40,619 nt of DNA from Nocardioidaceae bacterium (GTDB lineage Bacteria; Actinomycetota; Actinomycetes; Propionibacteriales; Nocardioidaceae), in assembly GCA_013696555.1 (NCBI GenBank), contig JACCYJ010000185.1, positions 1 to 40,619 of the forward strand, given 5' to 3'. The stretch's first letter is position 1; every line of letters starts with the position of its first letter. A program made the translations under genes and the position numbers. The notes beneath the pieces are model-generated. The model was not told the DNA's origin, did no database searches, and was given only the letters and a program-made list of their open reading frames with translations. Of this stretch, positions 22,537 through 30,891 are shown in pieces.

Positions 22537-23159
22537 GAGAAGCTCCCGACTCCGTCGACCGGCAGCTGGTCCGGAGCGGCTTCGACCACAGTCAGCGCCC
22601 GGTCGAACGCGGCACAGACCAGATGCAACGCCACCAGATGCATCTCCTGCACGGTGGCGGTCGAGCCGGCCGCTACCGCCAGCACCTCGTCCGACTCCTC
22701 GGCCAGCGGGTTCGGGCGGGCGCCGGTGAGCGCCCAGACCCGCAGACCACAGCGCCGGGCGCGACGGGCTGCGGCCACCACGTTGGGGCTGCGGCCACTC
22801 GTCGACAGCACCGCGAGCACGTCTCCGGGGCGACCGTGTGCTTCCACCTGACGGGCGAACAGCTCCTCGGCGGGATAGTCGTTGGCGATGGCGGTCAGCG
22901 TGGAGGTCTCCGCGCTCAGACAGATGGCGGAGAAGGGTGCCCGGTCGTCTCGGTAGCGCCCGACCAGCTCGGCCGTGAGGTGCTGAGCCTGGGCAGCGCT
23001 GCCGCCATTGCCGACGGCGAGCAGCCGGCCACCACCTTCGAGGACTATCGCCAGCTGTCTGCCCCAGCGGTTGGCGATCGCGACCGAGGGTGCGAACTCG
23101 TCGAGGGCTGAGCGCAGCATGCGGAGATGGTCGAGGCCGTACGGCACGGGCATCGTCAT
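22533..23159 (-). CDS. gmhA: GmhA-like sedoheptulose-7-phosphate isomerase (SIS domain)
   Basis: 208 aa from ATG 23159 (ATGA overlap with GT4). The SIS phosphosugar site reads AVGNGGSAAQAQHLTAELVGRY, the GmhA form of the motif with its catalytic glutamate. It is followed by SAETSTLTAIANDY and VLSTSGRSPNVV. The catalytic histidine is in VQEMHLVALHLV. GmhA converts sedoheptulose 7-phosphate to D-glycero-manno-heptose 7-phosphate, the first step toward activated heptose. The next gene, HldE-like, uses the product. The length is near that of E. coli GmhA (about 190 aa). Confidence 0.93.
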   Translation of the reverse strand: MTMPVPYGLDHLRMLRSALDEFAPSVAIANRWGRQLAIVLEGGGRLLAVGNGGSAAQAQHLTAELVGRYRDDRAPFSAICLSAETSTLTAIANDYPAEELFARQVEAHGRPGDVLAVLSTSGRSPNVVAAARRARRCGLRVWALTGARPNPLAEESDEVLAVAAGSTATVQEMHLVALHLVCAAFDRALTVVEAAPDQLPVDGVGSFS

Positions 23160-24364
23160 CGCAGCGCCTCCGCGGCCGGGGCCGACACCGACTCGACGAC
23201 GCGGGTGTAGACGTCCTCGGTCTCGGCCGCCACCTGCTCCCACCGGTAGTGCTGGTGGGCGCGGTGCACGCCTGCGGCACCGTAGGCCGCCCGGCGTCGA
23301 CCGTCGGCCAGCAAGTCGCGCAATGTGATGGCCAGCAGGTCCGACCGCCGAGCTGGGATGAGCTCCCCGGTCACTCCCGGAAGGATCGTGTCCAGCAGTC
23401 CGCCAACGGCCGACCCCACCACCGGTCGGCCACATGCCATCGCCTCCAGCGGCACGATGCCGAAAGGTTCGTACCACGGCACCGCCACGACCACGTCGGC
23501 CAGCGCGAACACGGCGGGCAGGGAGTCGTGGCAGACACGTCCGAAGAACTCGATCCGCTGCAACGATCCGGCTGCCGCCGCGCGCCGACGCAACCGCTGC
23601 ACCTCCGGGTCGAGTGCCAGGGAGTCCCGCGCCGGTCCGCCCACCACCAGCAGCTCCACGCCCGGCAACTCGGCCATCGCGTCCACGACGTCGGCGACAC
23701 CCTTACGCTCCACGAGCCTGCCGACAACGACGAGCCGCTGCTTCCCGTCGCCCGGGTGCGGTGCGGGCGTGAAGCGGGCAACGTCGACGCCACACGGGAC
23801 CACGCTGACCTTTGCCCTGGGCAAGCCGGCCCGGCGAAGCTCCGCGACCTCGTCGCTGCAGGTGGCGATCACGTGGTCGACCGTCCGGCACAGCTCGCGT
23901 TCGACGCTGGTACGAGCCAGCGGGCTGGTGTCATGTGCGCCCTGGTAACGCCGCTTGACGGTTCCGAGCGCGTGGAAGGTCTGCACGACCGGAATGTCGA
24001 GCGGCCCCGCTGCAGACGTCGCCGCGGCACCGCTCATCCAGAAGTGTGCGTGCACGACGTCGGGGCGCTCCGCCGCCCACCGAGCGGCGAGATAGCGCGC
24101 GAAGTCGGCCATGAACGGCCACAGCTCGTCCTTGGGCACCTCACTCGGCGGCCCTGCGGGCACGTGTTCGACCAGGTAGCCATCCGGCGCACGCAACCGC
24201 GTCGCCACGGCGGCGTCGTCGCGGCGGGTGAAAACGGTGACCTCGTGTCCACGCGACGCAAGGTGAGCTGCCAGCGCTGCTACGTGCACATTCTGGCCAC
24301 CGGCGTCGACCCCGCCCACAGCGCCCAGCGGGTCTGCGTGCTCGGACACCATCGCGATTCTCAT
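23156..24364 (-). CDS. Family 4 glycosyltransferase
   Basis: 402 aa from ATG 24364 (ATGA overlap with GT9). GT-B fold: N-terminal MRIAMVSEHADPLGAVGGVDAGGQNVHVAAL with the glycine-rich acceptor loop, HAHFWMSGAAA, and C-terminal VVVGRLVERKGVADVV and the E-x7-E donor motif EPFGIVPLEAMACGRPV. It resembles sucrose-synthase-like/MshA-type GT4 enzymes in the opening segment, but the context suggests a heptose or hexose transfer to the cluster's glycan. Retaining mechanism expected; donor unknown. Confidence 0.93.
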   Translation of the reverse strand: MRIAMVSEHADPLGAVGGVDAGGQNVHVAALAAHLASRGHEVTVFTRRDDAAVATRLRAPDGYLVEHVPAGPPSEVPKDELWPFMADFARYLAARWAAERPDVVHAHFWMSGAAATSAAGPLDIPVVQTFHALGTVKRRYQGAHDTSPLARTSVERELCRTVDHVIATCSDEVAELRRAGLPRAKVSVVPCGVDVARFTPAPHPGDGKQRLVVVGRLVERKGVADVVDAMAELPGVELLVVGGPARDSLALDPEVQRLRRRAAAAGSLQRIEFFGRVCHDSLPAVFALADVVVAVPWYEPFGIVPLEAMACGRPVVGSAVGGLLDTILPGVTGELIPARRSDLLAITLRDLLADGRRRAAYGAAGVHRAHQHYRWEQVAAETEDVYTRVVESVSAPAAEALR

Positions 24365-25437
24365 CGGATTCCATCCTTTGGCCTCGGTAGCAGGGCAGCA
24401 CCCGCAGGCGACGCCCCGACCAGTTGGGATCCTTCGGTCAGCTCGTGCACCGCGGCGACGACCCGGTGCGGCGAGACAGATGTCAGGCAGGGGTGTCCCG
24501 GCACGGGGCAGTGCGTCGCGCGAGTATCGCGGCAGGCAGCGTCCTGGTCCCCCAGCAGCACATGCGGGACGCGGTACGGCGCCCAACGCACCGCGGGCAC
24601 CGTCGGGGCGTACAACGAGACCACCGGGCTACCAACCGCAGCGGCCAGGTGAGCCGGACCGGTGTTGCCGACGACGACCGCGGCGGCGCCGGAGATGACG
24701 TTCGCGAGCCGCGGCATCGTCGTCCGGCCGGCCAGGTTGATCCCTACACCGCCGGTCGCCAGCTCACACAACGCGGTTTCGGCTCCGGAGCCCGTCACCA
24801 CGACCTGCCATCCGTCGTGCGCCAAGAGCCGCGCCGCCTCGGCGTACCACTCCACCGGCCAGGCGCGGGCCGGGACCGACGTCCCCGGGTGCAAGACGAC
24901 GTACCGGCCTGAGCCGACGAGGTCAGCAACGTCGGGCAGCGGACTCCGCAGCCGCAGGCGTCCGTCGTCGCCGGACGGCAGCTGGAAGCCGGCGGCGCGG
25001 CACAACGACAAGGCGCGTTCGGCCTCGGGGATGTCCTCGTCGACGTTGTGGCGCACATCGAGCAGGGAGCCGGGGTAGTCGACGCTGATGGCAGCGATCC
25101 ACGGCACGCCGGCCAGGCGCAGCAGGAGCGCAGTGGGCAGCGGCGACTGGTGGAACGACGTGAAGATGACGGCGCCATCAAAGCCGCGTTGGGCCAGGTC
25201 CGCGACCAGCCGGGCCACGTGCGCGGCGTCGACCCGCGGTGGCTGTCCGTCGATCCACGGGCAGCGCCACACCAGAACCTCGTCGCCGCCGGGGAGCAGT
25301 CGAGCGGCCTCGGCACCGTGCGGACCGGCCAGCACGACCACCTCGTCGGCGCCGGCCCGGAGCGCGCGGAGCGCCGGCCCCGTCAACACCACGTCCCCGG
25401 CGTTATCGAGCCGCACGGCGAGCAGCCGGGCGCTCAT
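24361..25437 (-). CDS. Family 9 glycosyltransferase (heptosyltransferase-like) 2
   Basis: 358 aa. Starts RLLAVRLDNAGDVVLTGPALRAL, the GT9 N-terminal motif with the acceptor-side aspartate. The donor half includes VVLHPGTSVPARAWPVEWYAEAARLL, VVTGSGAE and VVVGNTGPAHLAAAVGSPVVSLYAPTVP. These match ADP-heptose:LPS heptosyltransferases. Near the C-terminus a cysteine-bearing segment (DQDAACRDTRATHCPVPGHPCL) may bind metal. Joined by ATGA overlaps on both sides. With the other GT9 it indicates at least two related sugars are transferred. Confidence 0.93.
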   Translation of the reverse strand: MSARLLAVRLDNAGDVVLTGPALRALRAGADEVVVLAGPHGAEAARLLPGGDEVLVWRCPWIDGQPPRVDAAHVARLVADLAQRGFDGAVIFTSFHQSPLPTALLLRLAGVPWIAAISVDYPGSLLDVRHNVDEDIPEAERALSLCRAAGFQLPSGDDGRLRLRSPLPDVADLVGSGRYVVLHPGTSVPARAWPVEWYAEAARLLAHDGWQVVVTGSGAETALCELATGGVGINLAGRTTMPRLANVISGAAAVVVGNTGPAHLAAAVGSPVVSLYAPTVPAVRWAPYRVPHVLLGDQDAACRDTRATHCPVPGHPCLTSVSPHRVVAAVHELTEGSQLVGASPAGAALLPRPKDGIR

Positions 25438-26945
25438 CGGGCACCGCTCAGGAGCCAGCTGGCGGCGGCGTCCAGGTCGCGCTGGACGTAACGTGCCGCC
25501 GCTACCTCTGTTGCCAGGGTGACACCGGTCGGCACCAACACACCGGTGGCACCGGCCGCTTCGGCCGCCTCCACGTCGGTACCGATGTCACCGACGACGA
25601 CGCACCTCTCCGTCGGAATGCCGAGCTCCTCGCACGCGGACTTGATCATGCCGGGGGCGGGCTTGCGGCAGTCGCACCCGTCGTCGCGACCGTGCAAGCA
25701 GACTCGCCACACGTCGAACGGTCCGAGCAGCTGCTCGACCCTGTCGTTGACGGCCGCCAGCTGGGCGGGGACGATCCGTCCCGAAGCGACGCCTGACTGG
25801 TTGGTGACCACGCCCGTGCGCACCCCGGCTGCACGCAGCCGCTGGAGTGCCTCCCGGGCGCCGATCAGGGGCGCCACCCGCGCCGGCTCGGCGTTATAGG
25901 GGACATCGCTGACCAACGTGCCGTCGCGGTCGAAGAGAACCAGCTCGGGTACGCCTTGCCACGGTCTTGCCTTCCGGTGCCGCCAGAGTCCGGTCAGCGT
26001 GTGCCAGGTAGCTGCCGGAGGGATCGCGACGCTGGTCAGCAGCATGCGGCGTACCTCGCGCCGATCCCGCGGTCCGGGCCAGATGCGAGCGGTGGCCAGC
26101 TCGGTCACCCCCACCAGCCACGCACAACCTGCCGCCGAGGCGATCCGCGGATGTCGGGCGATGGCCGCACCCATTGCCAGGGTGCCCGCGATCGTCGTCG
26201 CCAGGTGCCGGCGCCGCCGACCGCGAGGCGCCGCGGCGCGGACACGCCAGCCACCACTGTGCACCCGTCGCATCAGCGCGTCGTCGGCGTTCCCGGCCTG
26301 TTGCCGCACGCTGACCCAGTCATCGCTGGGGCGTACCGGGTGAGTAACCCGGCGGCTTCCCATCACCAACGCTCCGCCGGAGTCGAGCACCCGCAGGCCG
26401 AGGTCGGCGTCCTCGCGGTAGGCGCGCGGAAACCGTTCGTCGAAGCCACCCACCGTCCGCAGCGCAGCGCGCCGGTACGTCATGTCGGCGGTGATCCACG
26501 AGGCCGTCGCCAGTCCGGCAGTGGACCGCTCCCAGTCGGTGGGGCGCCGGTCGGCGGGTAGCGGTACCTGGACCCGGCCCTGGATCCCGGCCACCCGGCA
26601 TTCCGCCGCCGCCAGGTCGTCGGCGAGCTTGCGGGACCAGTCCGCAGCCGGGACCACGTCATCGTCGAGAAAGCTGACCCACGGTGTCCGGGTCGCCCGC
26701 CAGCCGACATTTCGCGCCCGCGCCGGTCCGCCGCCGTCCGAACGCAACACGATCAGCCCGCGAAGGCGCGACTGCATGGCCGAGAGGTCCAGCGGATCTC
26801 GATCGGCCTGTGCCGCCGGCCGATCATCGACAACCACAACTCCTGTCGGAAGCGGCCCAACGCCGTCGGCCAGGGCCGTCAACAAGTGGTGCAGGCTTGG
26901 TCGGCCCAGCGTCGGGACGACCACGGTTGTCGGCACCGTCTCCAT
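25434..26945 (-). CDS. GT2 glycosyltransferase fused to GmhB-like HAD phosphatase
   Basis: 503 aa from ATG 26945. N-terminal GT2 domain (about 1-310): TTVVVPTLGRPSLHHLL, GGPARARNVGWRAT, FLDDDVVPAADW (DxD) and FDERFPRAYREDADLGLRV. The C-terminal HAD-IIIA domain (about 340-500) has LFDRDGTLVSDVPYN, VVTNQSGVASG, the zinc-binding loop CLHGRDDGCDCRKP and VGDIGTDVEAAEAAG. The zinc loop is that of GmhB, the D-glycero-D-manno-heptose 1,7-bisphosphate phosphatase, which would complete the kinase/nucleotidyl steps of HldE. Glycosyl transfer and precursor dephosphorylation thus sit on one chain. Stop/start joint with carbamoyltransferase is TGATG. Confidence 0.92.
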   Translation of the reverse strand: METVPTTVVVPTLGRPSLHHLLTALADGVGPLPTGVVVVDDRPAAQADRDPLDLSAMQSRLRGLIVLRSDGGGPARARNVGWRATRTPWVSFLDDDVVPAADWSRKLADDLAAAECRVAGIQGRVQVPLPADRRPTDWERSTAGLATASWITADMTYRRAALRTVGGFDERFPRAYREDADLGLRVLDSGGALVMGSRRVTHPVRPSDDWVSVRQQAGNADDALMRRVHSGGWRVRAAAPRGRRRRHLATTIAGTLAMGAAIARHPRIASAAGCAWLVGVTELATARIWPGPRDRREVRRMLLTSVAIPPAATWHTLTGLWRHRKARPWQGVPELVLFDRDGTLVSDVPYNAEPARVAPLIGAREALQRLRAAGVRTGVVTNQSGVASGRIVPAQLAAVNDRVEQLLGPFDVWRVCLHGRDDGCDCRKPAPGMIKSACEELGIPTERCVVVGDIGTDVEAAEAAGATGVLVPTGVTLATEVAAARYVQRDLDAAASWLLSGAR

Positions 26946-28582
26946 CAGCGGACTCCCGGGCGACGTACCAGGAATGACCCGATGGCAAGCAGGTCGACCG
27001 GTGCCGACCCGAAGCACTCAAGCGCGTCGCGCGGGTCATCCACCATTGGCCGGCCCGCAGTGTTGAGACTGGTGTTGACCACCACGGGCAATCCGGTGCG
27101 CCGTTCGAACTCTCCCAGCATGCTCGCCAGCAACGGCTCATCGGCGGCGTCCACGGTCTGCACTCGCGCCGTGCCGTCCACGTGCACCACGGCCGGGATG
27201 CGGTCTCGCCAGGCAGCGTCCACGTCGTGGACGAACAGCATGTACGGCGACGGGAGCGGGCCGCGGCTGAAGATGTCAGCTGCCCGCGTTGCCAGCACCA
27301 TCGGTGCCACCGGGCGGAACTGCTCGCGGCCCTTCACGTCGTTGAGTCGCTCCAGATTGGCGGCGTAACCCGGGTGTGCCAGCAGCGACCGGTGACCAAG
27401 GGCGCGGGGCCCGTACTCGCTACGGCCCTGGAACCAGGCCACGACGCCGTTGTTCGCCAGGCTCTCCGCCACGGCGGCGGCAACGTCGGACGAACGCTCG
27501 TACGGGACCCGGGCGGTGTTGAGCCACGCCTCGATCTCGTCGTCGTTCCAACCCCGGCCTAGGTCGACTCCTGGCATCGGCGCGGGAACGTCACCGTCGC
27601 AGCGGGCGACGTGCAGGGCACCGCCGAGTGCGGTGCCGGCGTCACCGGCGGCGGGCTGCACCCACACCCGTTGGTACGGCCCTTCGGCCGCCAACCGGGT
27701 GTTGGCAACGCAGTTCAGCGCCACCCCGCCGGCCAAGGTGAGCGTGTCGCTCCGGGTACGCCCGTGCAGCCACCCCGCCAGCTCGAGCAGGATCTCCTCG
27801 AGCCGAAGCTGCAGGCTGGCGGCCAGGTCGGCGTGATCGCGGGTCCATTCCGCATCGGCGGCCCGGGCCTTGACCAGGCTGTTCCAATCGACCGGGTAGG
27901 TCCGAAAGCCGCCGTCGCCACTCGTTCGGATCGTCTGCCGGAGCTCGGGCAGGAATCGCGGGGTGCCGTAGGACGCCAGCGCCATCACCTTGTACTCGTC
28001 GCTACTGCGAAGGAAGCCGAGATGCTCGGTGACGTCTTCGAACACCAGCCCGAGCGAGTGCGGCAACTGCTGGCTCGCCAGGATCTCGAGCCGTCCCTCG
28101 ACGTATCGACCTGCCAGGTGGCTCACCGACTCGCCACGACCGTCGAGCACCAGAACGTCGTTGTCGGCGTACGGCGAGGCCAGTCCGGCCGAGGCAGCGT
28201 GCGCGACATGGTGCGGGACGTAGCGAACCTTGCCCGGGTCCAGCCCGGGCAACGCGGTGGCCAGGAAGCCCGGTGCCGCCCGGGCGTACGTGATGCGTAG
28301 GTGGTCCCAGGGGTCGTGCAGACCCATCGAGTCGGCCGGTCGAGCCAGGGCCGGGTCGAATGAGTACGCGACGGCGTCGAGGTCCGCGGCGTCGATGCCG
28401 GCCTGCTCGAGGCACCATCGGGCGGCCTGCTCCGGTAGCTCCCAGGCGGAGAAGGGGACTGGTCGTTTGCCATGCTTGCGCCGGCTGAACCGCTCCTCTT
28501 CCCCCGCTGCCACCGTCTCGCCGTCCACTACGAGCGCAGCTGCGGGGTCGTGGAAGATCGCGTTGATCCCGAGGACCTTCAT
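26945..28582 (-). CDS. Carbamoyltransferase of the NodU/CmcH family
   Basis: 545 aa from ATG 28582 with GAGGTGA upstream; the listed upstream extension is antisense to the divergent GT4. The N-terminal Kae1-like domain has GINAIFHDPAAALVVDG, EEERFSRRKHG and HHVAHAASAG. The YrdC-like C-terminal domain has FQGRSEYGPRALGHRSLLAHP and NTSLNTAGRPMVDDP. In the family (NodU, CmcH, TobZ) carbamoyl phosphate plus ATP gives carbamoyl-AMP, then the carbamoyl group moves to a hydroxyl of a sugar or antibiotic. Here it most likely O-carbamoylates a heptose or other sugar of the cluster's glycan. First gene of the overlapping run. Confidence 0.95.
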   Translation of the reverse strand: MKVLGINAIFHDPAAALVVDGETVAAGEEERFSRRKHGKRPVPFSAWELPEQAARWCLEQAGIDAADLDAVAYSFDPALARPADSMGLHDPWDHLRITYARAAPGFLATALPGLDPGKVRYVPHHVAHAASAGLASPYADNDVLVLDGRGESVSHLAGRYVEGRLEILASQQLPHSLGLVFEDVTEHLGFLRSSDEYKVMALASYGTPRFLPELRQTIRTSGDGGFRTYPVDWNSLVKARAADAEWTRDHADLAASLQLRLEEILLELAGWLHGRTRSDTLTLAGGVALNCVANTRLAAEGPYQRVWVQPAAGDAGTALGGALHVARCDGDVPAPMPGVDLGRGWNDDEIEAWLNTARVPYERSSDVAAAVAESLANNGVVAWFQGRSEYGPRALGHRSLLAHPGYAANLERLNDVKGREQFRPVAPMVLATRAADIFSRGPLPSPYMLFVHDVDAAWRDRIPAVVHVDGTARVQTVDAADEPLLASMLGEFERRTGLPVVVNTSLNTAGRPMVDDPRDALECFGSAPVDLLAIGSFLVRRPGVR

Positions 28583-28622
28583 GCTCACCTCGCCTGAGTG
28601 TCGGTGACCGGAGGGAGGTGGA

Positions 28623-29729
28623 GTGCCCACTTCTCCGTCCGAGAAACGCTTGTCGGCGGAGAAGCACGTCTCGGTGGGCATGAAAGCGCGGCTGCCGGGC
28701 AACAAGGTGCACGTGACGCTGCGCATCCTGCTCTGGCACGTCCACGGCTCGTGGACCACGTCCCTTGTCCAGGGCACACACGAGTACGTGCTGCCGGTCA
28801 CGCCCGGGCGCAACGCCGACGGTCTCGGCCGAGCGCGAACCTGGGACTGGCCGCGGAACGCGGTCGAGGTCGCGTGCGATGAGCTGGCCGACATCGACCT
28901 CGACCTGGTGATCGTGCAGCGGCCACACGAGCTGGACCTGGTGGCTGGATGGACGGGCCGTAGGCCCGGGCGGGAGCTCCCGGCCGTCTACGTCGAACAC
29001 AACACGCCCGGCCGGGACGTTCCGTACACCCGACATCCGTTAGCTGACCAGCCGGGCATCCCGATCGTCCACGTGACGCACTTCAACTCGCTCTTCTGGG
29101 ACTGCGGGGACGCACCGAAACAGGTGATCGAGCACGGGATTCTCGACCCCGGGCACCGGTACTCCGGGGAGTTGCCCCGGGCCGCGGTGGCGATCAACGA
29201 CCCCGTCCGCCGAGGCCGCGCCGTCGGGACCGATCTGCTCCCGCTGCTGGCGCGGGCGGCCCCGCTGGATGTCTTCGGGATGCGGACGAGTCTGCTGGCC
29301 GACGCGGGTGACATCCCACCCGACCGGTTGTCGACCTTCGACGGTCTCACCCAAGCGCAGCTGCACGCCGAGATGGCCCGCCGCCGGGTCTACGTCCACA
29401 CCGCGCGCTGGACCTCACTCGGCCTGTCGCTGCTGGAGGCCATGCACCTGGGGATGCCGGTGGTCGCGCTCGCCACCACGGACGTCGTGGCCGCCGTACC
29501 GCCCGACGCCGGCGTGGTCTCGACGCGTCCGGATGTGCTTGCCGATGCGGTGCGGCGGTACGTGCATGACCCCCTGCTGGCGCAGACCGCCGGCGCCGCC
29601 GCCCGGGAGGCGGCACTGACCCATTACGGGCTGCGCCGCTTCCTCGCCGACTGGGACGACCTGTTCGAGCGGGTCGCCGCCCGCCGGGGCGGGCGCCCGG
29701 CGTCCCTATCCCACGTGAACGTGGGATAG
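28623..29729 (+). CDS. GT4-type glycosyltransferase, divergent partner of the heptose cluster
   Basis: 368 aa from GTG 28623 (GGAGGGAGG upstream). ATG 28680 is an alternative that starts closer to the conserved RILLWHVHGSW. GT-B type: VYVEHNTPGRDVPYTRHP, THFNSLFWDCGD, then C-terminal VYVHTARWTSLGLSLLEAMHLGMPVVALATTDVV with the E-x7-type donor loop (SLGLSLLEAMHLGMPVV). It is divergent from the carbamoyltransferase with only 40 bp between starts, so both are probably co-regulated. Likely adds a sugar to the same glycoconjugate. A hairpin terminator overlaps its last codons. Confidence 0.88.
   Translation: MPTSPSEKRLSAEKHVSVGMKARLPGNKVHVTLRILLWHVHGSWTTSLVQGTHEYVLPVTPGRNADGLGRARTWDWPRNAVEVACDELADIDLDLVIVQRPHELDLVAGWTGRRPGRELPAVYVEHNTPGRDVPYTRHPLADQPGIPIVHVTHFNSLFWDCGDAPKQVIEHGILDPGHRYSGELPRAAVAINDPVRRGRAVGTDLLPLLARAAPLDVFGMRTSLLADAGDIPPDRLSTFDGLTQAQLHAEMARRRVYVHTARWTSLGLSLLEAMHLGMPVVALATTDVVAAVPPDAGVVSTRPDVLADAVRRYVHDPLLAQTAGAAAREAALTHYGLRRFLADWDDLFERVAARRGGRPASLSHVNVG
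28624..28680 (+). promoter_or_regulatory. Hairpin-forming start region of the divergent GT4 gene
   Basis: TGCCCAC-TTCTCCG (28624-28637) can pair with CGGAGAA (28657-28663) and GTGGGCA (28674-28680), leaving a 10-base side bulge. CCGAGA/TCTCGG offers an alternative pairing. The last arm reaches the alternative start ATG 28680. If translation really begins there, this is a structured leader; if at GTG 28623 it is coding. Confidence 0.35.
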
Positions 29730-29731
29730 GG
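29704..29731 (+). terminator. Perfect 12-bp hairpin at the end of the divergent GT4 gene
   Basis: CCCTATCCCACG-TGAA-CGTGGGATAGGG is a flawless stem with a 4-base loop that contains the last codons and the TAG stop (29727-29729). No U-tract follows. Probably serves both the GT4 gene and the convergent Ku gene. Confidence 0.8.
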
Positions 29732-29732
29732 G

Positions 29733-29782
29733 CACTTCACACGGGTTCGAACCCATTGGAAGTGACCCTGGTCCATTGGAAG
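29733..29782. repeat. Nested palindrome and direct repeat between GT4 and Ku
   Basis: GGGTTCGAACCC (29743-29754) is a perfect 12-bp palindrome flanked by CACTTC and GAAGTG, giving a second hairpin after the terminator. CCATTGGAAG occurs at 29753-29762 and again at 29773-29782 (20-bp period). The T-loop-like sequence is not part of a tRNA, because the flanks cannot form the other arms. Confidence 0.6.
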
Positions 29783-29800
29783 CACGAGCCCGCGGACAGG

Positions 29801-30781
29801 CTAGGCCGACTGGCGGGCCGCTGCAGTCTTCTTGGCCGACGACTTCTTGGCGGCCTTCTTCGCGGGTGTCTTCGCGCTCGTACTCTTGGGCGCGGGCTTC
29901 TTGCCACCGGACTGCTTGGCTGGAGTCTTCTTCCTGGTCTGCTTCGGCGGCTCGGGCTCGTCGACGGCCACCACCGCTGGCGTTGCGGCAACTCCGGCTC
30001 GCGCCTCCTGCGCCCGTTGCACGCTTCGTTGCAGCGCGGTCATCAGGTCAACCACCTCGGCGTCGTCCCGGCCGCTGGCCTTCGGAGCCAGATCGGCCAC
30101 GTCACCACCGGAGACCTTGGTGTCGATGAGCGTCTCCAACGCGGCCTTGTAGTCGTCCTCGAACTGGTCGGGATTGAAGTCGCTCACCAGGCTGTCGACC
30201 AGCGAGCTCGCCATCTGCACTTCCTGCGGCCGCAGCTCGACCTCCTGATCAAGGATGTCGAACGCGGGCTTACGGATCTCGTCGGGCCACAACATGGTCT
30301 GCAACACGATCACCTTGTCGCGTACCCGCAGCACCGCGAGCGTCTCGCGCTGCCGCAACGCGACCTTGACGACCGCCATCCGATCGGTCTCTTGCAGCGC
30401 CTCCCGCAGCAACGCGTACGGCTTGGCGGCCCGCGAGTCAGGCTCCAGGTAGTAGCTCTTGTCGAGCAGCATCGGGTCCACTTCGCCAGCGGGCACGAAC
30501 TCGACGACATCGATCTCGCGGCCGGTGGCGACTGGTAGCGAGTCGAAGTCCTCCTGGGTCAGCGTCACGAGCTTGCCGTCGGAGGTCTCGTACCCCTTGG
30601 CGATGTCCGCGAAGCTGACCTCGCTTCCGCACACGTCGCAGGTGCGCTTGTAGCGAATTCGGCCACCGTCCTCCCGATGGACCTGGTGAAACCGGATGTC
30701 GTGGTCCTGGGTTGCGGCGTACAACTTCACTGGCACGTTGACCAACCCGAAGGAGACAGCGCCTTTCCAGATCGAGCGCAT
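29801..30781 (-). CDS. ku: Ku, DNA-end-binding protein of non-homologous end joining
   Basis: 326 aa from ATG 30781 (MRSIWKGAVSFGLVNVPVKLY, the universal bacterial Ku N-terminus; the track's extra 17 residues are not conserved). The ring/bridge region follows, with CDVCGSEV, VATGREIDVVEFVP and LDKSYYLEPD. After about residue 250 the chain becomes a Lys/Ala/Pro-rich tail (KKTPAKQSGGKKPAPKS...), as in many actinobacterial Ku proteins, where it binds DNA and helps threading. It loads on double-strand ends and recruits LigD-type enzymes. Divergent from the LigD-type polymerase gene. Confidence 0.97.
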   Translation of the reverse strand: MRSIWKGAVSFGLVNVPVKLYAATQDHDIRFHQVHREDGGRIRYKRTCDVCGSEVSFADIAKGYETSDGKLVTLTQEDFDSLPVATGREIDVVEFVPAGEVDPMLLDKSYYLEPDSRAAKPYALLREALQETDRMAVVKVALRQRETLAVLRVRDKVIVLQTMLWPDEIRKPAFDILDQEVELRPQEVQMASSLVDSLVSDFNPDQFEDDYKAALETLIDTKVSGGDVADLAPKASGRDDAEVVDLMTALQRSVQRAQEARAGVAATPAVVAVDEPEPPKQTRKKTPAKQSGGKKPAPKSTSAKTPAKKAAKKSSAKKTAAARQSA

Positions 30782-30891
30782 ACGCGACACCTCTCGAATC
30801 CGCTGGTAGGACAGGGATCGTACGGGAAGCATGGCGTGCGACGCGCAGAATTACCACTCAACCACACGACATGGCAGGTCGGAGGACGTCG

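Noticed and set aside
24365-24586. Longer N-terminus of the GT4 at 23156
   Set aside because: Upstream residues are antisense or overlapping the GT9 gene; homology starts at MRIAMVSEH and the ATGA joint fixes ATG 24364.
29743-29754. GGGTTCGAACCC resembling a tRNA T-arm
   Set aside because: Flanking bases cannot form the T-stem, acceptor or anticodon arms, and the terminator of the GT4 gene lies directly upstream.
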